Of a stretch of 64,000 nt of DNA, positions 17,578 to 26,506 are shown one piece after another (positions within the stretch are counted from its first letter, which is position 1; each line of letters starts with the position of its first letter). The position numbers and the translations under genes were made by a program. The notes below the pieces were generated by a model. That model was not told the DNA's origin. It ran no database searches and saw only the letters and a program-made list of their open reading frames with translations. The stretch covers positions 38,606-102,605 of the forward strand of contig DATCTK010000011.1 in assembly GCA_036567985.1 (NCBI GenBank). Reading direction: 5' to 3'. Source of the DNA: SZUA-229 sp036567985 (GTDB lineage: Bacteria; Pseudomonadota; Gammaproteobacteria; SZUA-229).

Positions 17578-17623
17578 ATCCACAGGATGTGTGTTTTTTG
17601 CGAGAGGCAGGACGCCGGTAGCG
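17577..17623 (+). repeat. Terminator-adjacent dispersed repeat, copy C
   Basis: A TATCCACAGGATGTG block followed by GAGAGGCAGGACGCCGGTAGCG. It matches two tandem copies at 31896-31985 (CACAGGGATGTG, then GGCAGGACGCCGGGAGCG). In both places the repeat begins inside the T tract of a rho-independent terminator. It ends 11 bp before the Sel1 gene start. Confidence 0.7.
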
Positions 17624-17634
17624 AAGATTGAGTA

Positions 17635-18411
17635 ATGGGGAAGCTAGTCAGCATGATGTTATTTAGATTGTTTTCAAAAGTTGCTTTACTGGGGTATTGC
17701 CTGCTCTGTTTAAACCCGCTCTATGCGGTTGATCTGGGCTCATTCGGCGAGCGTATTTTCCAGTTTCAGGAAAAACTGGCGAATGATGGCAACCGACTGG
17801 CGCAATACAAGCTGGGCACATTATACGAGTTTGGCGTGTCTGTGCCACCAGATCAGGAGCAGGCCAGGCAGTGGTATCAACAATCCGCCAGCCAGGGCTA
17901 CCAGCCGGCGATTGATCGGTTGACCTATCTCGAAGTTAGACAGAATGGCTATGATGAGAAACTGCACAGGGAATGGTTCGAGCGGGTGTTGAGTCAGGCC
18001 GAAGCCTATGAAGCGGATTCACTGATTCTGCTTGGGCAGATGAATCGCCATGGAATTGTAGTGGAAAAAAATATCAATATGGCAGTCAATCTTCTGCAAC
18101 AGGCCAGTTCTCAGGGCCATACGGAAGTGGACTCACAAATTGATGAGCTGAAACGGGAAATCTATGCAAATCAGCAGCGTATCAAGGCCCGCCAGCAACA
18201 GGAAGCGGCAAAGGCAAAACCGGTAGCGCCGCCCAGGCCTAAAGCCGCGCCCGCGAAAGTTGTGGAGCAACCCGCAGAGGCCGAACCCACAAAGGATGAA
18301 ATGGAAGCCAGGCGTCGTCGCTATGAAGAAGCCATGCGCGAGTTGTACAAGGAAGAACTGTTGCTGCAACAGCAACAGGAATGGGCAGAATCAATACCGC
18401 CGGTGGAATAA
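17635..18411 (+). CDS. Exported Sel1-repeat protein
   Basis: 258 aa. A signal-like hydrophobic N-terminus (MLFRLFSKVALLGYCLLCL, predicted cleavage after YA) is followed by Sel1/TPR-like repeats: AQYKLGTLYEFGVSVPPDQEQARQWYQQSA and a second copy around LILLGQMNRHGIVVEKNINMAVNLLQQA. The C-terminal third is a charged, Gln/Ala/Pro-rich region (about residues 180-250) of probable coiled coil. Probably a periplasmic scaffold; function unknown. In-frame ATGs at 17653 and 17656 are alternative starts. Confidence 0.8.
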   Translation: MGKLVSMMLFRLFSKVALLGYCLLCLNPLYAVDLGSFGERIFQFQEKLANDGNRLAQYKLGTLYEFGVSVPPDQEQARQWYQQSASQGYQPAIDRLTYLEVRQNGYDEKLHREWFERVLSQAEAYEADSLILLGQMNRHGIVVEKNINMAVNLLQQASSQGHTEVDSQIDELKREIYANQQRIKARQQQEAAKAKPVAPPRPKAAPAKVVEQPAEAEPTKDEMEARRRRYEEAMRELYKEELLLQQQQEWAESIPPVE

Positions 18412-18446
18412 ACTGACGCCATGATCGCTTGAGAATGAGCCCTTAG

Positions 18447-18472
18447 CCGCCAGTCGTATAATCGGTTGGCGG
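18447..18472. terminator. Hairpin between convergent Sel1 and TPR genes
   Basis: CCGCCAGTCG (18447-18456) pairs with CGGTTGGCGG (18463-18472), including two G-U pairs, around a TATAAT loop. No T tract follows. A bidirectional terminator role is inferred from its place between two gene ends. Confidence 0.4.
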
Positions 18473-18487
18473 GTCTCAGAGGCTACG

Positions 18488-18799
18488 CTATGGTTTTAAC
18501 AGCCGCTTTAAAAACACCTTCATTTCCTTGGACGCCTGTATATCACCCTTCTGTTCGGCTATCGCGATACCTTTTTCGTAGGTGCTGATGGCCTGCGTGG
18601 TCTGCTGGCACTCACTGTAGGCCTTGCCCAGTAATTTATAGGCCGCGGAATGCTGCGGCTCGAATTCCAGCGCTTTTAACAGGTGTTCCACCGCCTGCTC
18701 GGCCTGACCGTCTTTTAGCAGTGCCTGGGCAAGACCATAGCGTAGCAGCAGATTGTCCTGACCCTGGTTCAGCATGTTTTGTAAGGCTTCAATATTCAT
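18488..18799 (-). CDS. Small tetratricopeptide-repeat protein
   Basis: 103 aa, made almost wholly of TPR helices: LLRYGLAQALLKDGQAEQAVEHLLKALEFEP, then SAAYKLLGKAYSECQQTTQAISTYEKGIAIA. No signal peptide, so probably cytoplasmic protein-protein interaction. The ATG at 18799 is preferred over an in-frame TTG at 18805. The partner is not predictable. Confidence 0.8.
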   Translation of the reverse strand: MNIEALQNMLNQGQDNLLLRYGLAQALLKDGQAEQAVEHLLKALEFEPQHSAAYKLLGKAYSECQQTTQAISTYEKGIAIAEQKGDIQASKEMKVFLKRLLKP

Positions 18800-18919
18800 A
18801 ATCAATAGATATAGGGTCTGGTGTTAAAACACAAGCCCACAAACAACAGGGAATAGCCACATAATCTTCCCGCACGGCATCGTCAGTGCGTGTGGTCATG
18901 CTAAGATAACCTGCTTGTC

Positions 18920-19330
18920 ATGAGAGCTGGATTTATGCGTCACCTGTTTTTTGTATTAGGCTGGATTTTCTTTCTGCTGGGTTTTATCGGTGTATTTCTA
19001 CCGGTGATGCCCACCACGCCGTTTATGCTGCTGGCCCTGTGGGCCTTTGCCCGCAGCTCGGAGCGTTTTCATAACTGGCTCTACCATCACCCGGTGCTGG
19101 GCCCGCCCCTGCAGCAATGGCATCAGTACCGGGTGATTCCGCCGGTTGCGAAAATACTCTCGGTCAGTTTTATGAGCATCAGCGTGATTTCGATTACGTT
19201 TTTTTCACCCCTGGACAGCCGGCTGAAGTGGCTGATTGGGATCAGCATGTTTCTGGTGGCGATTTATATCCTGACCCGGCGATCACGCCCGCCACAGACG
19301 GCGGATAAACACACCGCGAAACAGGAATAA
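18920..19330 (+). CDS. YbaN/DUF454 family inner-membrane protein
   Basis: 136 aa. The DUF454 signature is clear: LGWIFFLLGFIGVFLPVMPTTPFMLLALWAFARSS, followed by FHNWLYHHPVLGPPLQQW. Three to four membrane helices are predicted. Family function is unknown. The ATG at 18935 is an alternative start. The next gene begins 5 bp downstream, suggesting one transcript. Confidence 0.88.
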   Translation: MRAGFMRHLFFVLGWIFFLLGFIGVFLPVMPTTPFMLLALWAFARSSERFHNWLYHHPVLGPPLQQWHQYRVIPPVAKILSVSFMSISVISITFFSPLDSRLKWLIGISMFLVAIYILTRRSRPPQTADKHTAKQE

Positions 19331-19335
19331 ATCCC

Positions 19336-20088
19336 GTGGAAACCCTGTCGAGTTTTTCCGTCATGCAATTGCTGGCGACAGCGCTGGTATTTATCTGGAC
19401 CGGCTTCGTGCGCAGTGGTCTGGGATTCGGGGGCGCGGCACTGGGTTTGCCACTGATGCTGTTTGTCTACGACCAGCCGCTTTACTGGCTACCGATGATC
19501 GGTATTCACCTGCTGTTTTTCTCGGCACTCACCTTGCGCACCCGCATCCAGCAGATTGATCTCGCCTATCTGAAAAAGTCACTGGTGGTGATTATTCCTT
19601 TTACCCTGGTGGGCGTGTTCGGCCTGATACAGCTGCCCACCGACTGGCTGCTGATTTTTATCTACAGCATCACCCTGTTTTACGCGGTGCTGTGGTTGCT
19701 GGGCCTGAGCCTGCGCAGCCAGAATATCTGGGTAGACCGCTTCCTGCTAAGCATCGGCGGATATGTTGCCGGCACCTCACTTACCGGCGCACCCTTGATG
19801 GTGGCGGTGTATATGCGCAATGTGCGCGCCGAGTTGCTGAGAAACACGCTGTTTGTGCTGTGGTTTATCCTGGTGAGTATCAAAATGAGCGCCTTTGTCG
19901 CGCTGGGTGTTGCGCTCAACTGGCTGGATGCGCTGTTACTGATTCCGGTGGCGGCGATTGGCCACTACCTGGGGCTTAAAGCACACCAGGCCATTCTGCA
20001 AAATGACCAGCTGTTCAAGCGGCTGACCGGCGGCGTGCTGCTATTAATCAGTGCGCTGGGGCTGCTCAGCCACCTGAGTATCAAATAA
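19336..20088 (+). CDS. TSUP (TauE/SafE) family permease
   Basis: 250 aa with about eight hydrophobic segments. The N-terminus FIWTGFVRSGLGFGGAALGLPLML matches the TSUP/TauE-SafE repeat, with a second repeat around SIGGYVAGTSLTGAPLMVAVYM. The family exports or imports sulfonate- and sulfite-like anions, but the substrate here is unknown. The start is a GTG, five bases after the preceding stop; no better start is visible. Confidence 0.85.
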   Translation: METLSSFSVMQLLATALVFIWTGFVRSGLGFGGAALGLPLMLFVYDQPLYWLPMIGIHLLFFSALTLRTRIQQIDLAYLKKSLVVIIPFTLVGVFGLIQLPTDWLLIFIYSITLFYAVLWLLGLSLRSQNIWVDRFLLSIGGYVAGTSLTGAPLMVAVYMRNVRAELLRNTLFVLWFILVSIKMSAFVALGVALNWLDALLLIPVAAIGHYLGLKAHQAILQNDQLFKRLTGGVLLLISALGLLSHLSIK

Positions 20089-20204
20089 TCCGCCAGGCGC
20101 ATATAATTCAGCAGCATTTAACCATGCCAGGCGCCTGCAGTTTTGTTAAAATTGGCCAATTATTAACCAGCTCCCTTTAGCCCGAGCAAACCCGGTATAA
20201 ACAG

Positions 20205-22076
20205 ATGTTCTACGACGAAACCTATGATGTGATTGTGATTGGCGGTGGCCATGCCGGCACCGAAGCCGCGCTGGCGTCGGCACGCATGGGCGTCAAAACC
20301 CTGTTGCTGACACACAATATAGAAACCCTCGGGCAGATGAGCTGTAACCCGGCGATTGGTGGTATTGGCAAGGGCCACCTGGTGAAGGAAATTGACGCCA
20401 TGGGCGGCATCATGGCGAAAGCCGCGGACAAGGGCGGCATCCAGTTTCGCATCCTCAACAGCAGCAAGGGCCCGGCCGTGCGCGCCACCCGCGCCCAGGC
20501 CGACCGCCAGCTGTACCGCCAGGCAGTGCGCAATGCACTGGAAAGCCAGCCCAGTTTATCCATCTTTCAGCAGGCGGTGGATGACCTGATTATCGAACAG
20601 GATCAGGTGGTGGGCGTGGTTACGCAGATGGGGGTGAAGTTTCGCTGCAAGGCGGCGGTGCTTACCGTGGGCACCTTCCTCGGTGGCCTGATCCATATTG
20701 GCCAGAGTAACCATTCCGGTGGCCGTGCCGGTGATCCGCCATCGATTGCGCTGTCAAAACGCCTGCGGGAAATGCCGTTCCGGGTGGACCGACTGAAAAC
20801 CGGCACCCCGCCGCGCATCGACACCCGATCGATCGATTACTCCGGGCTGCAGGCGCAACCCGGCGATACGCCAACCCCGGTGTTCTCACTCACCGGTTCG
20901 GTGGAGGACCACCCGCAACAGATCGATTGCCATATTACCTACACCAATGCGCGCACCCATGAAATTATTCAGGGCGGGCTGGACCGCTCACCCATGTACT
21001 CCGGGGTGATTGAAGGCATAGGCCCGCGCTATTGCCCGTCGATTGAAGACAAGGTGGTGCGCTTTGCCGACAAGGATTCCCACCAGATTTTTATCGAGCC
21101 GGAAGGGCTCAACAGCTTCGAGATTTACCCCAATGGTATCTCCACCAGCCTGCCGTTTGATGTGCAGCTGGATCTGGTGCGCTCCATCAAGGGTTTTGAA
21201 AATGCCTTTATTACCCGCCCCGGTTATGCGATTGAGTATGACTTTTTTGACCCCCGTGACCTGAAGCCCAGCCTGGAAACCCGTTTTATCGGCGGGCTGT
21301 TTTTTGCCGGGCAGATCAATGGCACCACTGGCTATGAAGAGGCCGCGGCCCAGGGCCTGTTGGCGGCCACCAATGCTGCACTACAGGTGCAGGGCAAGGA
21401 AGCCTGGTCGCCACGCCGGGATCAGGCCTATATCGGTGTACTGGCAGATGACCTGATTACCAACGGCACCCAGGAGCCCTACCGCATGTTTACCTCCCGC
21501 GCCGAGTACCGGTTGATTCTGCGGGAAGACAATGCCGATCTACGCCTGTCGGAAGTGGCCAATCAGATGGGGCTGTTGAGTGAACAGCAATGGCGCGGTT
21601 TCTGTGAAAAACGTGAGGCGATCGAGCGTGAACAGCAGCGCCTTACTGATATGTGGGTGCAGCCCGCCTCCAATGCTGGCCAGGCGCTCACCGCGGTGCT
21701 GGATAAGCCGCTGAGCAAGGAAGCCCGCGCACTGGATCTGCTCAAGCGCCCGGAAATGGACTATGCAAAACTCACATCAGTGGCAGAGCTGGGTCCGCCG
21801 GTGGCCGATGCAAAAGTGGCGGAGCAGGTGGAGATCCAGGCCAAGTATGCCGGTTACCTGAGCCGCCAGCTGGATGAAATTGACAAGGCACGGCGCTACG
21901 AGGATAAAAAGATCCCCGAAGAAATCGCCTACGACCAGGTAAAAGGCCTGTCCAATGAAGTGCGGCAGAAGCTGATGGATCACCGTCCGGCCACCCTGGG
22001 GCAGGCGGGTCGCATCTCCGGCGTGACCCCGGCGGCGATCTCGCTGCTGATGGTGCATATCAAGAAAATATCCTGA
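20205..22076 (+). CDS. mnmG: tRNA uridine-5-carboxymethylaminomethyl enzyme MnmG
   Basis: FAD-dependent partner of MnmE in U34 tRNA modification. 623 aa, usual length. The FAD Rossmann motif VIVIGGGHAGTEAALASARMG is near residue 10. Also seen are MSCNPAIGGIGKGHLVKEIDAMGG and GQINGTTGYEEAAAQG, which are family signatures, and the C-terminal helical domain ending SGVTPAAISLLMVHIKK. Its stop overlaps the rsmG start by one base. Older name gidA. Confidence 0.98.
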   Translation: MFYDETYDVIVIGGGHAGTEAALASARMGVKTLLLTHNIETLGQMSCNPAIGGIGKGHLVKEIDAMGGIMAKAADKGGIQFRILNSSKGPAVRATRAQADRQLYRQAVRNALESQPSLSIFQQAVDDLIIEQDQVVGVVTQMGVKFRCKAAVLTVGTFLGGLIHIGQSNHSGGRAGDPPSIALSKRLREMPFRVDRLKTGTPPRIDTRSIDYSGLQAQPGDTPTPVFSLTGSVEDHPQQIDCHITYTNARTHEIIQGGLDRSPMYSGVIEGIGPRYCPSIEDKVVRFADKDSHQIFIEPEGLNSFEIYPNGISTSLPFDVQLDLVRSIKGFENAFITRPGYAIEYDFFDPRDLKPSLETRFIGGLFFAGQINGTTGYEEAAAQGLLAATNAALQVQGKEAWSPRRDQAYIGVLADDLITNGTQEPYRMFTSRAEYRLILREDNADLRLSEVANQMGLLSEQQWRGFCEKREAIEREQQRLTDMWVQPASNAGQALTAVLDKPLSKEARALDLLKRPEMDYAKLTSVAELGPPVADAKVAEQVEIQAKYAGYLSRQLDEIDKARRYEDKKIPEEIAYDQVKGLSNEVRQKLMDHRPATLGQAGRISGVTPAAISLLMVHIKKIS

Positions 22077-22723
22077 TGACGGTCACTGTACTGAAACAGA
22101 ATCACATGCAGGCAGAACAGCGTCTCCAGCAGGGCATAGAACAACTTAAGCTGGATATCGACCAGGCCACACAGGCAAAGCTACTGGCGTATTTACAGCT
22201 GATGCTGAAATGGAACCGGGCCTATAACCTTACCGCAATCCGCGATCTGGACAGTATGGTGATTCGCCATCTGCTGGATAGCCTGAGCATTCTGCCCTAT
22301 ATTGATCAGTCGCCGGTACTGGATGTGGGCACGGGTGCCGGCCTGCCGGGCATCCCGCTGGCATTGTGCCTGCCGGATACCCGGTTTGTGCTGCTCGACA
22401 GCAATGGCAAGAAAACCCGTTTTCTGACCCAGGTAAAAATCGAGTTAGGCATTGAAAACGTTGAGATTATTCATAGCCGCATCGAGCAGTACCAGCCGGA
22501 TATCCGCTTTCCGCTGATTACCTGCCGCGCCTTTGCCGCGTTAAATACTATATTAGATCTGACCCAACATCTGGTAACATCGGGTTCACGGGTGCTGGCA
22601 ATGAAGGGCAGGGAAGAGATGCCCGCGCTGGCGGCGGGTTATACACAGCTGGCGCAGCATACGCTGCATGTGCCCTGGCTGAACGAAGAAAGACGCCTCA
22701 TTGAAATAAAGCAAACCGAATAA
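22076..22723 (+). CDS. rsmG: 16S rRNA (guanine527-N7)-methyltransferase
   Basis: SAM-dependent methyltransferase acting on G527 of 16S rRNA. 215 aa. The SAM motif LDVGTGAGLPGIPLALCLPD is near residue 83; KWNRAYNLTAIRD and the ITCRAFAAL segment are family features. The ATG overlaps the mnmG stop; an internal ATG at 22106 would remove ten non-conserved residues. Older name gidB. Confidence 0.97.
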   Translation: MTVTVLKQNHMQAEQRLQQGIEQLKLDIDQATQAKLLAYLQLMLKWNRAYNLTAIRDLDSMVIRHLLDSLSILPYIDQSPVLDVGTGAGLPGIPLALCLPDTRFVLLDSNGKKTRFLTQVKIELGIENVEIIHSRIEQYQPDIRFPLITCRAFAALNTILDLTQHLVTSGSRVLAMKGREEMPALAAGYTQLAQHTLHVPWLNEERRLIEIKQTE

Positions 22724-22734
22724 AAGAAGTCTTC

Positions 22735-23529
22735 ATGGCAAGAATTATCGCAGTAACCAATCAGAAAGGCGGTGTTGGTAAAACCACCACCTCGGTCAAC
22801 CTGGCGGCATCGCTGGCACTCACCCGCAAGCGGGTGCTGCTGGTTGATCTCGACCCCCAGGGCAATGCCACCATGGGCAGCAGCGTGGACAAACATGCCC
22901 TGCAGAACAGTGTGCTGGATGTGCTGCTGGGGGATGAGCCGATCCAGAACTGCATCCAGAAGCCCGAGGAAATCGGTTACCACGTGTTACCCGGCAACAG
23001 TGACCTGACCGCTGCGGAAGTCGAATTGATGGATGCCCCGGCGCGTGAATCCCGTCTCAGGGATGCCTTGCAACAGGTCGCTGCCGATTATGACTTTATT
23101 ATTGTCGACTGCCCGCCCTCGCTGAATATGCTCACGGTGAATGCACTGGTGTCCGCAAACGGTGTGCTGATTCCGATGCAGTGTGAATACTATGCGCTGG
23201 AGGGCCTGTCCTCGCTGGTGGAAACCATCGAGCAGGTGAAGAGCAGCGTTAACCCAGGGCTGGAAATCGAAGGCCTGTTGCGCACCATGTATGACCCGCG
23301 TAACAAGCTGGCCACCGATGTTTCCGAGCAGCTGATCGAGCACTTTGGCGACAAGGTTTACCGCACCGTGGTGCCGCGCAATGTGCGCCTGGCGGAAGCG
23401 CCGTCCCATGGCGTGCCGGTGCTCAGCTATGACAAAACCTCACGCGGCGCACTGGCTTATTTTGCGCTGGCGGGCGAGGTGATTCGCAAGCAGGTCAAGG
23501 CCGCACAGCCGACCGGTGAAGTGGCCTGA
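22735..23529 (+). CDS. parA: Chromosome-partitioning ATPase ParA (Soj)
   Basis: 264 aa. Deviant Walker A motif TNQKGGVGKTTTSVNLAASLA at the N-terminus, Walker B DFIIVDCPPSLNMLT, and SRGALAYFALAGEV near the C-terminus. It forms nucleoid-bound dimers that move ParB-parS complexes after replication. It starts 11 bp after rsmG and precedes parB by 72 bp. Its likely target sites are the two parS copies in recF. Confidence 0.97.
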   Translation: MARIIAVTNQKGGVGKTTTSVNLAASLALTRKRVLLVDLDPQGNATMGSSVDKHALQNSVLDVLLGDEPIQNCIQKPEEIGYHVLPGNSDLTAAEVELMDAPARESRLRDALQQVAADYDFIIVDCPPSLNMLTVNALVSANGVLIPMQCEYYALEGLSSLVETIEQVKSSVNPGLEIEGLLRTMYDPRNKLATDVSEQLIEHFGDKVYRTVVPRNVRLAEAPSHGVPVLSYDKTSRGALAYFALAGEVIRKQVKAAQPTGEVA

Positions 23530-23601
23530 TCGTTCGGGCTGGCGTGAACCCATTGCGGATCACCCATCTACATAATCGCATACATATATATAGAGTAATT
23601 A

Positions 23602-24507
23602 ATGGCAGCAAAAAAACGAGGATTAGGGCGCGGGCTTAATGCATTACTGGGCAGTGCCGCCGAGGTCAACCAGCTTACCGACCCTAGCCCGGCACCCACC
23701 ACGCCGGCGGCGGATCAGGCGTCGGCGAATAATGGCCTGCGGCATCTGTCGATTGAGCTGATTCAGCGCGGCACCTATCAGCCCCGTGTGCACTTTGAGC
23801 CAGAGGCGCTGCAGGAACTGGCCGACTCGATCAAGGAGCAGGGTGTGGTGCAGCCGATCGTGGTGCGGCCGATTACTGCGGGTCGATTCGAGCTGATTGC
23901 CGGTGAGCGTCGCTGGCGCGCGGCACAGCTGGCGGGGTTGCAGGAAATTCCCGCGGTGATCAAGGATTTAACCGATCAGGCCGCTGCCGCGGTGTCACTG
24001 ATCGAAAATATCCAGCGCGAGAACCTCAATCCACTGGAAGAGTCCCGCGCACTGCAGCGCCTGATTGATGAATTCGATATGACCCACCAGCAGGTGGCGG
24101 AAGCGGTCAGCCGCTCCCGTGCTTCGGTTACTAACCTGCTGCGTCTGCGTGATCTCAACGACGATGTCAAAAAGATGGTGGATGAGCGCAAGCTGGATAT
24201 GGGCCATGCCCGCGCGCTGCTGGCACTGCAGGGCTATGAGCAGAGCCTGCTGGCGGGCAAGGCCGCGGAACAGGGCTGGTCGGTGCGGGAAACTGAAAAA
24301 CGGGTCAAGCGTCAGCTGGAACCAAAGCCCCCCGGCGGTTCAACATCAACAAAGGTCGACCCGGATATCAAGCGCCTGCAGGAGCAGGTGAGTGAACGAC
24401 TGGGTGCGCCGGTGGACCTGCAGCACAAAAGCAATGGCAAGGGCAAACTGGTGATCAACTACTCCAGCCTGGATGAGCTGGACGGCATTCTGAATAAAAT
24501 TCACTAG
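23602..24507 (+). CDS. parB: Chromosome-partitioning protein ParB (Spo0J)
   Basis: 301 aa. The N-terminal KKRGLGRGLNALLG is the ParA-interacting tail. The CTP-binding ParB/Srx domain shows QPRVHFEPEALQELADSIKEQGVVQPI, GERRWRAAQLAG and ENIQRENLNPLEE. A helix-turn-helix (MTHQQVAEAVSRSRASVTNLLRL) binds parS, and a C-terminal dimerisation domain ends ELDGILNKI. All functional motifs are intact. Confidence 0.97.
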   Translation: MAAKKRGLGRGLNALLGSAAEVNQLTDPSPAPTTPAADQASANNGLRHLSIELIQRGTYQPRVHFEPEALQELADSIKEQGVVQPIVVRPITAGRFELIAGERRWRAAQLAGLQEIPAVIKDLTDQAAAAVSLIENIQRENLNPLEESRALQRLIDEFDMTHQQVAEAVSRSRASVTNLLRLRDLNDDVKKMVDERKLDMGHARALLALQGYEQSLLAGKAAEQGWSVRETEKRVKRQLEPKPPGGSTSTKVDPDIKRLQEQVSERLGAPVDLQHKSNGKGKLVINYSSLDELDGILNKIH

Positions 24508-24816
24508 GTGATACCAGACGGCTCACAGGGATTCAGGGCCAGCTTAAGGTGGCCGTCAGGCTCAAGGCTAAGGTCTGATGCTGCAGGTATTTGCTGTAAG
24601 CAGCCGTTTATGGCTGTGTTTAAGGCGTAATTTAGGCTGGCCGTTTTTCTTCTGGCTTTTCAATGACCTGCAGCCATATCACCATCGGCCAGCGGCAAAA
24701 GCCAGCTGCAGAAAGCTGAAATTTAGCCTGATAAACCGGCGCAAAGCCTTATCACAGCTCGCTCATCACTACATATGGATTTTCTAAAATAAAAATGCCT
24801 TATTCAGATATTAAGG
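24508..24816. other. parB-atpI intergenic region
   Basis: This 309-bp stretch contains a 69-codon open frame of unconvincing composition and several overlapping inverted repeats (CTGGCCG/CGGCCAG and CTGGCTTTT/AAAAGCCAG within 24632-24715). No T tract follows, so no clear terminator for parB. A structured RNA cannot be excluded but no family is recognised. Confidence 0.35.
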
Positions 24817-24845
24817 TTGACCACACTTCCCATGGCCCATATAAT
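24817..24845 (+). promoter_or_regulatory. atp operon promoter
   Basis: TTGACC (24817-24822), 17-bp spacer, TATAAT (24840-24845): one mismatch to the sigma-70 consensus in the -35 and a perfect -10. Expected transcription start is about 24852, only about 20 bp before the first atpI ATG. Confidence 0.82.
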
Positions 24846-24870
24846 TTGCGCGCATTTTCAACGACGTTAA

Positions 24871-25281
24871 ATGCGTCACATTAGGATGATGCACAAGGTC
24901 AGCAGCACACAAATTAAGAAACTGGTTCTGCTTCAGTTTGCGCTCGGTTTCTGCATTAGCCTGTGTGCACTGCTCATCAGTCAGTCATTGGCAATATCCC
25001 TGCTGGCAGGCGGCATGATTGCCAGTCTGGCGAACGGATACTTTGCATGGAAGGTTTTCTCAAAACAGCAGGAAACCGAATCTGCACAAATCCTCTCCAC
25101 CTACTACAGGGCAGAGGTCGGTAAAATTATTTTGACCGTAATGTTGTTTGTTTTCGTGATAAACGTAATCAAACCACTAAACGTGATAGCACTTATGGGT
25201 GCTTACCTGTTAATCACAATGATTCCCTGGTTGGCGTCATTCTTTGTGAATGACGATGACAAAAATTGGAGAGATAAATAA
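24871..25281 (+). CDS. atpI: ATP synthase protein I
   Basis: 136-aa accessory membrane protein of the F1Fo operon, thought in the family to aid c-ring assembly or Mg2+ handling. It has four hydrophobic segments, starting LVLLQFALGFCISLCALLISQSLAISLLAGGMIASLANGYFAWKVF. It overlaps atpB by one base (TAATG). The ATG at 24889 is an alternative start with a closer AGGA. Identification rests on position and typical AtpI/AtpZ-like pattern. Confidence 0.9.
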   Translation: MRHIRMMHKVSSTQIKKLVLLQFALGFCISLCALLISQSLAISLLAGGMIASLANGYFAWKVFSKQQETESAQILSTYYRAEVGKIILTVMLFVFVINVIKPLNVIALMGAYLLITMIPWLASFFVNDDDKNWRDK

Positions 25282-26144
25282 TGGCTGGTGAAGCTATGAC
25301 TTCAGGTGAATATATAAAACATCACCTCCAGAACATGACCTACGGTAACCACCCTGAGCACGGCTGGATGTTTGCACAGACGCCAGAGCAGGCCAAAGAA
25401 ATGGGTTTCTGGGCATTCCATGTTGACTCACTGGGCTGGTCGATTGGTCTGGCGCTGCTGTTCTTCTTTATGTTCCGTCGTGTAGCAAAATCACCCACCA
25501 CCGGTGTGCCCAGCGGCTTCCAGAATTTTGCCGAGATGATTATCGATTTTATTAACGATAGCGTGCGTGGCTCATTCAGCGGCAAGAACGACATAGTCGC
25601 ACCCCTGGCACTCACAGTTTTTGCCTGGGTGTTCCTGATGAACTTTATGGACCTGATTCCAGTTGACTGGTTACCCATGCTGGCCCAGCAAATTGGCGCG
25701 GCATTTGGTGCCGACCCACACCATGTTTACTTCAAGGTGGTTCCAAGCACAGACCCCAATGTGACCTTCGGTATGGCGCTGGGTGTGTTCTGGCTGATGC
25801 TTTACTACAGTATCAAGATCAAGGGCTTCAGCGGCTTCTTCGGTGAGCTGGCATTCCAGCCATTCGGTAAGGCCGGTGCGCCAGTTAACCTGGTGCTGGA
25901 GCTGGTATCACTGATTTCCAAGCCGGTATCACTGGCACTGCGACTGTTCGGTAACATGTATGCAGGCGAAACCATTTTCATCCTGATTGCAATTATGTAC
26001 TCAGCCGGTCTGGCCGTTGGTCTGTTTGGCGGTGTGCTGCAGTTGGGCTGGGCTATATTCCACATCCTTATTATTACGTTGCAGGCCTTCATCTTTATGA
26101 CCCTGACCATCGTGTATCTGGATATGGCGCATCAGGATCACTAA
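25281..26144 (+). CDS. atpB: ATP synthase Fo subunit a
   Basis: 287 aa, proton-channel subunit of Fo. The essential arginine lies in SLALRLFGNMYAGETIFILIAIM, and the last helix ITLQAFIFMTLTIVYLDMA is typical. Long periplasmic N-terminus. One-base overlap with atpI and 71-bp gap to atpE. Confidence 0.97.
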   Translation: MAGEAMTSGEYIKHHLQNMTYGNHPEHGWMFAQTPEQAKEMGFWAFHVDSLGWSIGLALLFFFMFRRVAKSPTTGVPSGFQNFAEMIIDFINDSVRGSFSGKNDIVAPLALTVFAWVFLMNFMDLIPVDWLPMLAQQIGAAFGADPHHVYFKVVPSTDPNVTFGMALGVFWLMLYYSIKIKGFSGFFGELAFQPFGKAGAPVNLVLELVSLISKPVSLALRLFGNMYAGETIFILIAIMYSAGLAVGLFGGVLQLGWAIFHILIITLQAFIFMTLTIVYLDMAHQDH

Positions 26145-26215
26145 TCGCTATTGCTAATAACGATTACTGTAATTTTTACTTTTAATATAAAACTACTCTC
26201 ACAGGAGATTAAACA

Positions 26216-26458
26216 ATGACTGAAGCAACTGCATTTCTGTATATCGCTGGCGCTTTAATGATGGGTCTGGGCGCACTGGGCGCTGCTGTAGGTATCGGTA
26301 TCCTTGGTGGCCGCTTCCTGGAAGGTGCTGCACGTCAGCCAGAGCTGATTCCAATGCTGCGCACACAGTTCTTCATCGTAATGGGTCTTGTTGACGCGGT
26401 TCCTATGATCGCTGTTGGTATTGCACTGTATGTTCTGTTCGCGGTTGTTGGTGGGTAA
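26216..26458 (+). CDS. atpE: ATP synthase Fo subunit c
   Basis: 80 aa, hairpin of two membrane helices. The Gly-rich first helix (LGALGAAVGIGILGG), the polar loop RQPE and the proton-carrying Asp60 (GLVDAVPMI) are visible. There is no extra Thr/Ser after the acidic residue of the kind seen in Na+ synthases, so proton coupling is likely. A strong AGGAG ribosome-binding site precedes the ATG, as expected for the subunit needed in many copies. Confidence 0.98.
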   Translation: MTEATAFLYIAGALMMGLGALGAAVGIGILGGRFLEGAARQPELIPMLRTQFFIVMGLVDAVPMIAVGIALYVLFAVVGG

Positions 26459-26506
26459 TCAAAACTAAACCTTTTTGATTACACTTTATAACCACGAGGA
26501 AAAAGC

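Noticed and set aside
22975..22992. CACGTG-centred sequence in parA resembling parS
   Set aside because: Only the central CACGTG matches; the flanking arms are not those of parS, unlike the two exact copies in recF.
24578..24787. 69-codon open frame between parB and atpI
   Set aside because: Composition (many Arg, Leu, Trp, no conserved pattern), no ribosome-binding site, and a position in front of the atp promoter do not support a gene.
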